Below, piece after piece: positions 7,967 through 18,878 of a DNA stretch of 64,000 bases. The stretch is from DASRDU01 sp035560235 (GTDB lineage: Bacteria; Acidobacteriota; Blastocatellia; RBC074). The position numbers and the translations under genes were made by a program. A model generated the notes under the pieces. It worked only from the letters and a program-made list of their open reading frames with translations. It did not search any database and was not told where the DNA came from. Position 1 is the first letter of the stretch, and every line of letters starts with the position of its first letter. The stretch is taken from positions 1-64,000 of the forward strand of contig DATMAG010000061.1 of NCBI GenBank assembly GCA_035560235.1, read 5' to 3'.

Positions 7967-8956
7967 ATGCTGCAAACCAGATTTATGGTCACGGGCGCAC
8001 ACGGGTTCATCGGCGCCTGGGTAGTCAAACGATTGCTTGCCGAAGGCGCAGCGGTGGTGATGTTCGATCTCGACTCCGACCCGAAGCGGCTGCGCCTGAT
8101 TATGGATGAGGATGAAATCGCGCGCGCCACCTTCGTCGCCGGAGACATCACCGATCCTGACGCGCTCACCTCAGTGATTGAAAAACACGGCATCACGCGC
8201 CTCATTCATCTGGCCGGGCTGATGGTGCCGGTCTGCCGGGCGAATCCGCGACTCGGCGCGCTGGTCAATGTCATCGGGACGATCAATCTGTTCGAGGCGG
8301 CCATCAGATCAGCCGGACAGGTCAGGAAGATCGCCTACGCCAGTTCTGCTGCCGTCTTCGGCAACAGCGAGGACGTGGTGACAGAAACTCAGGATGTCAA
8401 TCCGACGACGCATTACGGCGTCTTCAAGCGCTGCAACGAGGACAACGCGCGCGTCTTTTATCTCGACAACGGCCTCAGCAGCGTCGGGCTGCGACCGCTC
8501 ACGGTGTACGGCGTCGGGCGCGATTTCGGGCTGACTTCCGATCCGACGAAAGCGATGAAGGCCGCTGTGGTCGGGCGTCCGTATCACATTCGCTTCGGCG
8601 GCAGCACCGATTTTCTCTTTGCGGCTGACGCGGCTGATGCCTTCATTCGCGCCGCCGCGTCTGACCTTGAAGGCGCGCACGTCTTCAACCTGCACGGCGA
8701 CACTGTGCCGGTGGCCGCAGTCATCAACGAAATCGAAAAGTCGGTCAGAGAGATTTACGGCCCCGAAGCCAATCCGCAGATCACCTGCGCTGACAACGCG
8801 CTGCCGTTTCCGGCCCGGCTCGACGACACGGCGATTCGTCAGGCGCTCGGTGAACTGCCCGCAACACCGCTCGCCGCCGGAGTGCGCGCGACGATTGAGC
8901 GCTTTGCGGAACTCAGGCGGCGCGGCCCGCTCGATGTGAGCGATCTGGATTCCTGA
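7967..8956 (+). CDS. NAD-dependent epimerase/dehydratase (extended SDR family)
   Basis: A 329-residue extended short-chain dehydrogenase of the nucleotide-sugar epimerase type. Visible features are the Rossmann motif TGAHGFIGAW near the N-terminus, the NAD-binding HLAGL, the catalytic serine region YASSAAVFG and the YxxxK pair YGVFK around residue 155. AAGGA lies shortly before the ATG. It is the first gene of the sugar cluster. Such enzymes act on UDP-sugars or, as aldose dehydrogenases, on free sugars. The transporter and kinase genes nearby favour a catabolic role, but the substrate cannot be read from the sequence. Confidence 0.8.
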   Translation: MLQTRFMVTGAHGFIGAWVVKRLLAEGAAVVMFDLDSDPKRLRLIMDEDEIARATFVAGDITDPDALTSVIEKHGITRLIHLAGLMVPVCRANPRLGALVNVIGTINLFEAAIRSAGQVRKIAYASSAAVFGNSEDVVTETQDVNPTTHYGVFKRCNEDNARVFYLDNGLSSVGLRPLTVYGVGRDFGLTSDPTKAMKAAVVGRPYHIRFGGSTDFLFAADAADAFIRAAASDLEGAHVFNLHGDTVPVAAVINEIEKSVREIYGPEANPQITCADNALPFPARLDDTAIRQALGELPATPLAAGVRATIERFAELRRRGPLDVSDLDS

Positions 8957-8967
8957 AAGCAGCAGTT

Positions 8968-9294
8968 ATGGAAAAGTACGAAGTCTGGATCGAAGCTGAA
9001 GAATGGGAACCGGGCGAACTCAATCCGGCAGATGACAACACCGACGTGGTTGTGATGTTTGAGAATGGTTCGCAGTGGGAAGCGACCTTTATCACCTACG
9101 CCAACATCGCAACGCTGGCCGCACGGAACAGACTCAGCGGAGCCTGCCTGTCCGGCAGTTATTTCTGGGCGCGAGATATGATTCTGATCGAGGAGATCAG
9201 CCGCCCGGCCATCGAAGCGGTTATTACCCGGATGCTTGAAACCGGCGATTTTTATGACGCCTTTGGTTGTTACGGCGAAGACAAGGTCTGTTGA
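8968..9294 (+). CDS. hypothetical cytoplasmic protein (108 aa)
   Basis: A small acidic protein without signal peptide or membrane segment. It has the segment DDNTDVVVMFENGSQWEATF, followed by YANIATLAARNR, and further on YFWARDMILIEE. I do not recognise the family. It starts 11 bp after the epimerase stop and its stop overlaps the ATG of the next gene (TGATG), so it is very likely translated as part of the same operon. Confidence 0.6.
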   Translation: MEKYEVWIEAEEWEPGELNPADDNTDVVVMFENGSQWEATFITYANIATLAARNRLSGACLSGSYFWARDMILIEEISRPAIEAVITRMLETGDFYDAFGCYGEDKVC

Positions 9295-10439
9295 TGCCCA
9301 TGCAAGCCCTGACTGTCACTGCTCCTGAACAGATCGAACTGCGCGACATTCCGCAGCCTGTGCCGGGCGCGCGCGAAGTGCTGCTGCGCACTGACGGCGT
9401 CGGGCTGTGCGGGACTGACTTTCACATTTACGAAGGCCGCGCCAATTATCACACCGATGCGGCGGGTCGCCCGATTCCGCTGAACGAACAGCCGCAGATT
9501 CTCGGCCACGAATTCTGCGGCACGGTTGTCGAAACCGGCAGCAGGGTGCGCGACCTGAAACCCGGCGACCGCGTGATTGCTGACCAGGGACTCAATTGCA
9601 GCAGCCGCGCTGCCGCTGTTCTGTGCGAATACTGCGCAACGGGCAACACGCATCAGTGCGCCGATTACGCCGAACACGGCATCACCGGACTGCAGGGCGC
9701 GATGGCCGAATTCATTGCCGTGCCTGCGGTCAACGCGGTGCGCATTGAAAGTAATCTGCCACCGGACGAGGCCGCGCTTTCTGAACCGCTCGGCTGCATC
9801 ATTCACGCGAGCGAGATGATGCGCCGGACTCAGGCGCGTTACACCTTCGGCGGCGAACGCCCGATTCGCAACGTGCTGATCTGCGGCGCGGGGCCTGCCG
9901 GATTGCTGTTCACGCAGTACCTGCGCCACGTGATCGGTTACGACGGGCTGCTGCTGATTTCTGAACCGGGCGCCCGCCGTCGCGCGCTGGCCGAAAATTA
10001 CGGCGCGACGACGATTGATCCGACTGCGGTTGATCTGATCGAAGCCGTCAATGAACTGACGCACGGCGAGCGGATTCATTATCTGATCGAAGCCGCCGGA
10101 GTCGCGCAGCTTTTCCGGCAGATGCCCGGACTGCTGCGCAAACAGGGCACGCTGCTGCTGTACGGTCACGGGCATCACGGCGTTGATCTGGGCGTGCTCA
10201 ACAACGTGCAGTTCCTCGAACCGACACTGCTTGCGCCCTGCGGCGCTTCGGGCGCGCTTGACGCTGACGGGCGACCGCAGACATATCGTCGCGCGCTCGA
10301 GCTGCTCAGCAGTGGCCGGATCAGCGTTTCAGGTTTCATTACTCATCGTTATCACACGCTCGCCGAGGCCCGGCAGGCTTTCACACGCGACCGCTTCGCG
10401 CCGGATTACATCAAGGGCGTCGTGGTTCTTAACCAGTAA
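9294..10439 (+). CDS. zinc-dependent medium-chain alcohol/sugar dehydrogenase
   Basis: A 381-residue MDR-family dehydrogenase. It has the catalytic zinc residues in GLCGTDFHIYEG and GHEFCG, a cysteine-rich structural-zinc lobe around residues 95-120 (CSSR, CEYCATG, HQC) and a nucleotide-binding ICGAGPAGLL near residue 200. It would oxidise a polyol or sugar with NAD(P). The start at 9294 overlaps the stop of the 108-aa gene by one base; an ATG at 9300 is an alternative. An open extension to 9267 was not used. It sits between the epimerase and the ABC transporter. Confidence 0.8.
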   Translation: MPMQALTVTAPEQIELRDIPQPVPGAREVLLRTDGVGLCGTDFHIYEGRANYHTDAAGRPIPLNEQPQILGHEFCGTVVETGSRVRDLKPGDRVIADQGLNCSSRAAAVLCEYCATGNTHQCADYAEHGITGLQGAMAEFIAVPAVNAVRIESNLPPDEAALSEPLGCIIHASEMMRRTQARYTFGGERPIRNVLICGAGPAGLLFTQYLRHVIGYDGLLLISEPGARRRALAENYGATTIDPTAVDLIEAVNELTHGERIHYLIEAAGVAQLFRQMPGLLRKQGTLLLYGHGHHGVDLGVLNNVQFLEPTLLAPCGASGALDADGRPQTYRRALELLSSGRISVSGFITHRYHTLAEARQAFTRDRFAPDYIKGVVVLNQ

Positions 10440-10460
10440 ACATCAACTTCCGGCACCATC

Positions 10461-11438
10461 ATGAAAATACTCAGGCTCACACTTCTGTTTTCATTGCTCA
10501 TTCTGACGGCGCTGCTGATCGTCAGTTGCAACAAATCGGGCAGCGGCAGCGCGGTCAGAAAACCTGTCATCGCCGTGATTCCGAAAGGCGTCTCGCATTT
10601 CTTCTGGCAGACCGTCAAGGCCGGAGCCGAAGCCGCAGGCAAAGACCTGAACGTGACGATTGACTGGCAGGGTCCGGCTTCTGAAACCGATTACGCCCGG
10701 CAACTGAGCATCGTCGAAGACGCCATCAGCCGCCGCGTTGACGGTATCGTGCTCGCTCCATCGCACGGTGAAACGATGGTGCCCATCGTCGAACGCGCAA
10801 TGAAAGCGGGCATCCCGGTGACGATCTTCGATTCGGGCATCAACTCGCAGAATTACGTCTCCTACGTGGCGACAGACAACTATCAGGGCGGTGTGGTCGC
10901 GGCTGAACGAATGGCGAAGATGCTCAACGGCAAAGGCAAAGTCGCCATTCTGGGCGTCAAGAAAGGCTCGGTTTCGACCGACGAGCGCGAGGATGGTTTC
11001 CGGCAGACGATTGAGAAGAAATATCCCGAGATCAAAATCGCGCAGCACCTGTACGGCGAAGCAAACATGGCGCTCTCAGCCGACCGCGCCACCGACATTC
11101 TGACGGCGAACCCCGATCTGAACGGCATCTTTGCCTCGAACGAATCATCCATCGTCGGCGCAGTTCGCGCAGCGCGCCAGAAAGGGCTGGCCGGGAAAAT
11201 CGTGCTGGTCGGTTTCGATGCGACCTCGAACCTGATCGAAGAGGTCAAAGCCGGAGCGATTGATTCGCTGGTGTTGCAGAATCCGTACAAGATGGGTTAC
11301 GAGGGCGTCAAAACCATCGTGGACAAGCTCAATAAAAAGGAGCCGCCGCACCGCATCGATACCGGCGTCAGCCTGCTGACGAAGGAGAACGTGGACACGC
11401 CGGAAATTCAGGCGCTGACCAGAGAACCCGGAAAGTGA
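10461..11438 (+). CDS. sugar ABC transporter substrate-binding lipoprotein (RbsB-like)
   Basis: A 325-residue periplasmic binding protein of the ribose/galactose (type I, peripla_BP_4) family. The N-terminus is a lipoprotein signal with lipobox LIVSC around Cys22, so it is anchored after export. The family core is clear: VIPKGVSHFFWQTVKAG, the segment DGIVLAPSHGE and, near residue 245, VLVGFDATSNLIEEVKAG. It would deliver a sugar to the permease encoded downstream. A nuclease-like gene separates it from the transporter ATPase, which is unusual for this operon type. Confidence 0.85.
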   Translation: MKILRLTLLFSLLILTALLIVSCNKSGSGSAVRKPVIAVIPKGVSHFFWQTVKAGAEAAGKDLNVTIDWQGPASETDYARQLSIVEDAISRRVDGIVLAPSHGETMVPIVERAMKAGIPVTIFDSGINSQNYVSYVATDNYQGGVVAAERMAKMLNGKGKVAILGVKKGSVSTDEREDGFRQTIEKKYPEIKIAQHLYGEANMALSADRATDILTANPDLNGIFASNESSIVGAVRAARQKGLAGKIVLVGFDATSNLIEEVKAGAIDSLVLQNPYKMGYEGVKTIVDKLNKKEPPHRIDTGVSLLTKENVDTPEIQALTREPGK

Positions 11439-11472
11439 TGGCTTGCCTCGGTTCAGCTTTGGTTCGCGAAAC

Positions 11473-12668
11473 ATGGATTCAGGCATGAATTACGACCTGA
11501 CAATAGATCAGATTATTCGTATTCATCAGGCGGCTGAAGCCGCAGCAGTACGTTCGATCAATCATCTGCTGACGCTCCGCAACTGGCTGATTGGAGCTTA
11601 CATTATTGAATTCGAGCAGAACGGTGAAGACCGCGCGAAGTATGGAGAACGGCTGCCTGCAACGATGGCTGATGATCTGGCCAGCCGAGGGCAAAGCAAT
11701 CTTTCTCTGACAAATCTCAAGTATTGCCGGGCTCTGGCCATGGCCTGTCCGGCTTTGGCAATTGGTCAGCCACTGGCTGACCAATTTACTGAACTATCCC
11801 TGAATCTGACAGAAGCCACAAATCACCCGACGCTGGCTCACCGCTCAGACATTCGACCGCTCTTTCCTTCCCTGGCAGCGCGAGTCAGCCAGCAGACAGT
11901 TCCGGAGTGGCAGAATGAGAGTTATTACCAGCGACTGTTTCGCACACTTTCCTGGTCACAGTTGCTGGAACTGGCACGGATCGAGGATCCACTCAAACGC
12001 GCGTTCTATGAACTGGAATGCCTGAAAAACCGCTGGTCGCGCCGTGAACTGAAACGACAGATCAACAGTTTGTTGTACGAGCGCATTGGTTTGTCGAAGG
12101 ACAAAGACGCTGTAATGAGGCTGGCAACCGAGGGACAACTACTCGAAACTCCGAAGATGATTCTGCGCGATCCTTACGTCCCGGAATTTCTCGGTCTGGA
12201 AGAGCGCACGACATTTTCTGAATCTGAACTGGAGCAGGCAATTCTTGATCACCTGCAACAGTTCCTGCTTGAACTGGGACGAGACTTCTGTTTTGTTGCC
12301 CGCCAGTATCGAATTACTGTTGCCAACCGACATCATTTTCTCGATCTGCTTTTCTTTCATCGCGCGCTGCGCTGTCTGCTGGCAATTGATTTGAAGCTCG
12401 GCCCGTTTCAACACGAGGATGCCGGGCAGATGAATTTCTATTTGAATTACCTCAGGGAGGAAGTTACTCATCCTGATGAAAATCCACCTGTCGGTCTGAT
12501 CTTTTGCGCTGATAAGGATGTTGAGGAAGTCCATTTTGCTACTGCTGGCCTGGACCAGCAGCTCTTCGTTTCACGCTATCTGGTCGCTCTGCCTTCAATT
12601 GAGCAGTTGAAAGCCTGGCTGCGCGAAGAACAGGAATACCTTCAGTCACTCATCAAAAAGGACGAGCC

Positions 12669-12672
<4 letters not shown>
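11473..12672 (+). CDS. YhcG/DUF1016-family PDDEXK nuclease-like protein
   Basis: A 399-residue protein with the two parts of the YhcG family: an N-terminal DUF1016_N helical domain (about 20-190; SLTNLKYCRALAMA, then WSQLLELARIEDPLKRAFYE) and a C-terminal PDDEXK-like domain. The C-terminal core reads FLDLLFFHRALRCLLAIDLK, so the DLLF Asp and the D-x-K pair are present. YhcG relatives are associated with DNA repair, restriction-type systems or mobile DNA. Its position is odd: it lies inside a sugar ABC operon, and its stop overlaps the next start as ATGA. The start at 11473 is uncertain, with 11485 also possible. Confidence 0.8.
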
Positions 12673-14182
<1,510 letters not shown>

Positions 14183-14186
<4 letters not shown>

Positions 14187-15127
14187 CTGATTTCATCAAA
14201 CGCTTTCTGCCCTTTGTCAGTCTGATCGCGCTGTGTGTGGTCATTGCGGCGCTCGAACCGAAATTTCTGTCGGGCGGCAATCTGGCCAGCGTGGCGCGGC
14301 AGACGGCGGTGATTACGATTATGGCGATGGGGATGACGATGGTGATGGTCGCGGGCGGCATTGATCTGTCCGTCGGTTCGATGCTGGCGCTCGCCGGAGT
14401 GCTCGGCGCAAAGGCTATGGTCGGCGGTTCGCCGGTCATTGTCGGAATTCTGATCAGCGTCGCGGCGGGCACAATCCTCGGCCTGCTCAATGGCGTTGCG
14501 GTCGCCACGCTGCGCATTCCGGCCTTCATCGTCACGCTCGGCGCGCTCGGCATCTATCGCGGGCTGGCGCTGCTCGTCACGGATGGCAACGCGGTCGTCG
14601 GACTGCCGCAGCGTTTCGGGCTGCTCAGTGAAGCTGACCTGTTCGGCCTCCTGCCCGCGCCGCTGCTGATTGTTATCATCACCGCGCTGCTGACGCACTT
14701 TCTGCTCAACAGCACGCTGCCCGGAAGGTACTGCTACGCCATCGGCAGCAATCAGGAAGCAGCGCGTTACGCGGGCATTCAGGTCGCGCGTTACCAGGTT
14801 CTTTTCTACACGCTGCTCGGCGCGCTGACAGGGCTGGCCGGAGCGGTCGAAACATCGCGGCTGATTACTGCACCGCCGAATGCCGGTGAAGGTTACGAAC
14901 TGCGCGTGATTGCCGCAGTCGTGATCGGCGGCGGCAGCCTCAACGGCGGTCAGGGAACCGTGACCGGCACGATCATCGGTTCGCTGATTATGGGCGTGCT
15001 GGCCAATGGCGCAAATCTGCTGCGCATCAATCCCTTCATTCAACAGATCATCATCGGCTCGGTCATCGTGCTGGCCGTGACCTTTGATGAATTCCAACGA
15101 CGCAAACTGGAGAGTTCGCAATCATGA
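14183..15127 (+). CDS. sugar ABC transporter permease (RbsC-like)
   Basis: A 314-residue inner-membrane protein with about eight or more hydrophobic segments and the RbsC-family signature MTMVMVAGGIDLSVGSMLAL. Other family landmarks are IPAFIVTLGALGIYRG and GRYCYAIGSNQEAARYAGI. It forms the membrane channel with the ATPase encoded just upstream. It is coupled by ATGA overlaps to both neighbours. Confidence 0.92.
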
Positions 15128-15975
15128 AACTGACACAGTTCAGGACGAAAACTTCTGATGAGCCGCGCACAGGTCTGCGGCGCGGCGATGTCATCGTAGA
15201 CGTGACCGACCTTGCGCCCTCGGTGTCTGACGTCATTCGCGGCGGCAGTTCCCTGCTCGGCAGGCTGCGCGAAGTGACGGCAAAGACCGCTTACGCGCTC
15301 GATGCCGTTGAATATCTGCCGGCGATCAATCCCGGCAAGATTCTGGCCATCGGTCTGAATTACATGGATCACGCGAAGGAGCAGAACGCCGAACTGCCCA
15401 AAGAGCCGATGCTCTTTGCCAAGTTCACGACCTCGCTCAACGCGCACAACGGCAAAATCGTGCTGCCCGTCACCAGCCAGAAGGTTGATTACGAAGCCGA
15501 ACTGGCGGTCGTCATCGGGCGCAGGGCCAAACGCGTGAAGGTTGAAGACGCGCCCGGTTATGTCTTCGGCTACGCGCCGCTCAATGATGTCACCGCGCGC
15601 GATCTGCAATTTGCCGACAAGCAGTTCGTGCGCGGCAAGTCGCAGGACACCTTCTGCCCCATCGGCCCGTTCATCACGACGGCGGACGAGATCGGTGATC
15701 CGCATTCGCTGAAGATCGAATGCCGCGTCAACGGCGTTACTTTGCAGTCATCGAACACTGATCAATTGATCTTCAAGGTGCCGCAGCTCATCTCGTTTCT
15801 GTCGCAGGGCATCACGCTCGAACCGGGCGATGTGATTGCGACGGGCACTCCGGCAGGAGTCGGCATCTTCCGCAACCCGCCGGTGCTGCTCAAGGCGGGC
15901 GACGTGGTTGAAGTCGAGATCGAAAAGCTCGGCATCCTGAGAAACACAGTGGTCGCGGATGAACCGACTGCCTGA
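15124..15975 (+). CDS. fumarylacetoacetate hydrolase (FAH) family protein
   Basis: A 283-residue cytoplasmic FAH-family enzyme. The fold signature is present: ILAIGLNYMDHAKE, the metal ligands in DYEAELAVVIG (E-x-E) and a third acid in LNDVTARDLQ, then KSQDTFCPIGPF and GDVIATGTPAGVG. Family members include ureidoglycolate lyase-like enzymes and 2,4-diketo-3-deoxy-sugar-acid hydrolases. In this sugar cluster the latter kind, cleaving an oxidised sugar acid, is the more likely role. The start overlaps the permease stop (ATGA), so it belongs to the same operon. Confidence 0.85.
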   Translation: MKLTQFRTKTSDEPRTGLRRGDVIVDVTDLAPSVSDVIRGGSSLLGRLREVTAKTAYALDAVEYLPAINPGKILAIGLNYMDHAKEQNAELPKEPMLFAKFTTSLNAHNGKIVLPVTSQKVDYEAELAVVIGRRAKRVKVEDAPGYVFGYAPLNDVTARDLQFADKQFVRGKSQDTFCPIGPFITTADEIGDPHSLKIECRVNGVTLQSSNTDQLIFKVPQLISFLSQGITLEPGDVIATGTPAGVGIFRNPPVLLKAGDVVEVEIEKLGILRNTVVADEPTA

Positions 15976-15987
15976 TTGTCTGATGAA

Positions 15988-16278
15988 TCAGTTGAGCAGA
16001 CGATTCTGAAGTGAATCGGGGCGGGCATCGCGGACGACCTGATCCACCGTCCGCTGCATGACCGCAACCTTGTCGGACAGCAGATCAATGCGTTCGCGAA
16101 GATCAACGTACATCTCGCGCTGAGTCCTGGAAAGTTCGTCAAGCCGTTCGTCCATTCGCTTGAAACCTGCGCGGATTTCAGTGGTGAGAAGGGCGAGCAG
16201 CTTTTCAAGCGAAGTCAGGCGCTCTTCAAGTGCGGGTGGCTGAAGATGTTCGGTTGAGGTGTTGTTCTGATCTGACAT
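15988..16278 (-). CDS. small coiled-coil protein, unknown function
   Basis: A 96-residue hydrophilic protein with a heptad pattern over most of its length (LEERLTSLEKLLALLTTEI; MDERLDELSRTQREM). It has no membrane segment. A good ribosome site (GGGGAG) precedes the ATG on the minus strand, which supports it as a real gene. It is convergent with the FAH gene and divergent from the xylulokinase gene. It recalls, without close similarity, the coiled-coil protein at 45054-45542. Function unknown. Confidence 0.6.
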   Translation of the reverse strand: MSDQNNTSTEHLQPPALEERLTSLEKLLALLTTEIRAGFKRMDERLDELSRTQREMYVDLRERIDLLSDKVAVMQRTVDQVVRDARPDSLQNRLLN

Positions 16279-16331
16279 TGTGTCATCTCCCCTGTTGATG
16301 AGTTGAACCCAGTATAAGCCAGAATGGAACT

Positions 16332-17858
16332 ATGAGTGAATACTTCATTGGCATAGACAGCGGCACGCAAAGCACGAAGGCGATTCTGCTCGATGCTGAG
16401 AGCGGCGAAGTGGTGGCGAGCGCGAGCGCGCCTTATGACCTGCTTGGCGGACTCGGGGCCGGGCACAAGGAGCAGAACCCGACCGACTGGTCTGCGGCGG
16501 TGCGAAACACGATCAGCGCGGTGCTGATGAAATCGGGCATTGACCGGATGCGCGTGCGCGGCATCGGCGTCTCGGGACAGCAGCACGGCTTTGTGCCGCT
16601 CGGTGAAAAGGACGAGGTCATTCGCGCCGCCAAGCTCTGGTGCGACACCAGCACCAGCGCCGAATGCGCCGAGATCATCGAACGCCTGGGCGGGCTGGAA
16701 AAAACGATTGCCGCCGTCGGCAACGGCATTCCGGCGGGCTTTACTGCCTCAAAGATTCTGTGGCTGAAAAAGCACGAGCCGGAGCATTACGCGCGACTGC
16801 GAACGGTGCTGCTGCCGCACGATTACATCAACTTCCGGCTGACCGGACGCAAGACCATGGAATGCGGCGACGCTTCGGGCACGGCACTGCTCGATGTGCG
16901 CAACCGCATCTGGTCGAAGGCCGCAATTGAAGCGATTGATCCGCGTCTCTCAGAGATGCTGCCGCCGTTCATCGCCGCCTATGAAATCAACGGCACGCTG
17001 AAACCTGAAATCGCCCGGGCCTTCGGGATGAGCAGCGAAGTGATTATCAGCGCGGGCGGAGGCGACAATATGATGGGCGCCATCGGCACCGGCAATGTCC
17101 GCGAAGGCGTCGTGACGGTCAGTCTGGGAACTTCAGGCACAATTTACGCCTGTTCAGACAAACCTGTGATTGACCCGCAGGGCGAAGTCGCCGCGTTCTG
17201 CGATTCGACTGGCCGCTGGCTGCCGCTGGTCTGCACAATGAATGTCACCGTCGCGACCGAGATGGTGCGCGAACGCTTCAAGCTGTCGCACGAACAGTTG
17301 TCAGCCGCTGCCGCATCAGTCCCGGCGGGCGCGGACGGGCTGCTGCTGATTCCGTTCTTTGAAGGCGAACGCACGCCAAACGTGCCTGACGGCACCGGAG
17401 TTTATTTCGGCATTCGTGAACAGACCTTCGACGCCGCGCACTTTGCCCGCGCCGCGATGGAAGGCACCACGCTCGGGCTGAATTACGGTTTGAACCGGCT
17501 GCGCGAACTCGGCATCAGCCCGCGTGAGATTCGCGCCACCGGAGGCGGCTCGAAGTCACAGGTCTGGCGTCAGATTCTGGCCGATGTCTTCAATGCCGAA
17601 GTCGTTTGCGTCAGAAACGAGGAGGGCGCGGCTTTCGGCGCGGCGCTGCAGGCGATCTGGGCTTACCGCCGCAGCCGGGGCGAGATGGTCAGGATCGAGG
17701 AACTGACCGACCGTTACGTGACGCTCGATGAATCCACGAGAGCGAAACCCGATCCGGCGCGGGTCGCGCTTTATCAGCAGATGCAGACACTGCACAACAA
17801 ACTGGTGCGCGATCTGAGCGAAGCTTTCACCCTGCACAGGCAGTTGATTACCGGCTGA
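16332..17858 (+). CDS. xylB: xylulokinase (FGGY family)
   Basis: A 508-residue FGGY carbohydrate kinase. It phosphorylates D-xylulose (or a related ketopentose) with ATP to feed the pentose phosphate pathway. Family features visible: the N-terminal phosphate loop IGIDSGTQSTKA, the substrate segment GVSGQQHGF, the active-site GGGDNMMGAIG near residue 240 and the C-terminal ATP-binding ATGGGSKSQVWRQI. Length is typical of XylB. The upstream transporter and dehydrogenases fit a pentose or polyol pathway. FGGY kinases change specificity easily, so the exact sugar is less certain than the family. Confidence 0.85.
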   Translation: MSEYFIGIDSGTQSTKAILLDAESGEVVASASAPYDLLGGLGAGHKEQNPTDWSAAVRNTISAVLMKSGIDRMRVRGIGVSGQQHGFVPLGEKDEVIRAAKLWCDTSTSAECAEIIERLGGLEKTIAAVGNGIPAGFTASKILWLKKHEPEHYARLRTVLLPHDYINFRLTGRKTMECGDASGTALLDVRNRIWSKAAIEAIDPRLSEMLPPFIAAYEINGTLKPEIARAFGMSSEVIISAGGGDNMMGAIGTGNVREGVVTVSLGTSGTIYACSDKPVIDPQGEVAAFCDSTGRWLPLVCTMNVTVATEMVRERFKLSHEQLSAAAASVPAGADGLLLIPFFEGERTPNVPDGTGVYFGIREQTFDAAHFARAAMEGTTLGLNYGLNRLRELGISPREIRATGGGSKSQVWRQILADVFNAEVVCVRNEEGAAFGAALQAIWAYRRSRGEMVRIEELTDRYVTLDESTRAKPDPARVALYQQMQTLHNKLVRDLSEAFTLHRQLITG

Positions 17859-17895
17859 ATCGCAGCCCCAGATTCAGTCAGGGCACTCATTCATC

Positions 17896-17981
17896 ATTGA
17901 CCATTCACCACTGACCATTATTCGCAGTGAGGACTGCGCCCGCAGAACTCAACAGTACGGGATAATGGTCAATGGTCAGTG
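17896..17981. repeat. heptamer-built palindrome (TGGTCAA/TGGTCAG type)
   Basis: Left arm units ATTGACC, ATTCACC, ACTGACC and ATTATTC (17896-17923) repeat with a 7-bp period. The right arm (17962-17981) is the complementary pair GGTCAAT and GGTCAGT. At least 10 bp pair perfectly in one register and a slipped register also pairs. It lies between xylB and the Tat-exported TIM-barrel gene. Confidence 0.75.
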
Positions 17982-18001
17982 ATTTTATCAGGAGACAGAG
18001 G

Positions 18002-18877
18002 ATGAACAGACAGATCAGCATTTCACGACGTGAATGGCTCAAAGCAGGCGCACTGGCTGGCGCGGCCATTCCACTTCTCAGTTCCGAATCGCTGCCGACA
18101 GCCGCTGCGGCTGCTCCGGGCGGCGATCCCTGGCGCGGATTGAAGGTTGGAGTAGCAACTTACACCTTCCGCGAATTTCCGCTTGAACAGACCATCAAAA
18201 GCATCCAGCGCGTCGGGCTGAAATACGTCTCGGTCAAGAACGTCAAAAACCATATTGATCTGAGCCACAGCCCTGAAGAGCGCAAACAGCGCGCGCAAAT
18301 GCTGCGTGAGGCGGGGCTGATGCCGCTCAGCGTCGGCAACGTCAGCCTGCGCGGCAGTGAGGCCGAGATTCGCAAAGGCTTTGAGTACGCGAGAGACGTC
18401 GGAGTGCCGACCATCGTCTGCGCGCCCCGCCGCGATGCGATTCCGCTGCTCGATCAGTTAGTCAAAGAATTCGATCTTCGGCTGGCCATTCACAATCACG
18501 GCCCCGAAGACAAGGGCTACTTCCCTTCGCCGTATGATGCGATGGATCTGATTTCAAAATATGACAAGCGCATCGGCCTCTGCATTGACGTCGGCCACAC
18601 CGCCCGCGCCGGAGTTGATCCGGCAGAAGCGATTCTGAAATGCAGGGATCGTTTGTACGACCTGCATCTGAAAGATATTTCCGCGCTCGGCGACAAAAAC
18701 ACGCCCATCGAAGCCGGGCGCGGCATTCTCGATCTGAAGGCGATCTTTCAGGCGCTGCTCAAAATCAATTATCAGCACCTGGTCGGCTGGGAGTATGAAA
18801 AGGACGGCAACGATCCGCTGCCCGGACTGGCCGAATCAGTGGGCTATACCAAAGGACTGATGGCAGGTTTGAAATGA
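18002..18877 (+). CDS. Tat-exported sugar phosphate isomerase/epimerase-like TIM-barrel protein
   Basis: A 291-residue protein beginning with a twin-arginine signal (SRREWLKAGALAG, then a hydrophobic run to AAA), followed by an AP-endonuclease-2-type TIM barrel. Barrel landmarks are GVATYTFREFPLEQTI, LAIHNHGPE, IGLCIDVGHTARAG, DLHLKD and VGWEYE; the His, Glu and Asp ligands fit the metal site of xylose-isomerase-like enzymes. It would act on a sugar in the periplasm; the substrate is unknown. The start at 18002 follows GGAGACAGAGG. An upstream extension to 17972 enters the repeat and was dropped. Confidence 0.82.
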   Translation: MNRQISISRREWLKAGALAGAAIPLLSSESLPTAAAAAPGGDPWRGLKVGVATYTFREFPLEQTIKSIQRVGLKYVSVKNVKNHIDLSHSPEERKQRAQMLREAGLMPLSVGNVSLRGSEAEIRKGFEYARDVGVPTIVCAPRRDAIPLLDQLVKEFDLRLAIHNHGPEDKGYFPSPYDAMDLISKYDKRIGLCIDVGHTARAGVDPAEAILKCRDRLYDLHLKDISALGDKNTPIEAGRGILDLKAIFQALLKINYQHLVGWEYEKDGNDPLPGLAESVGYTKGLMAGLK

Positions 18878-18878
18878 C

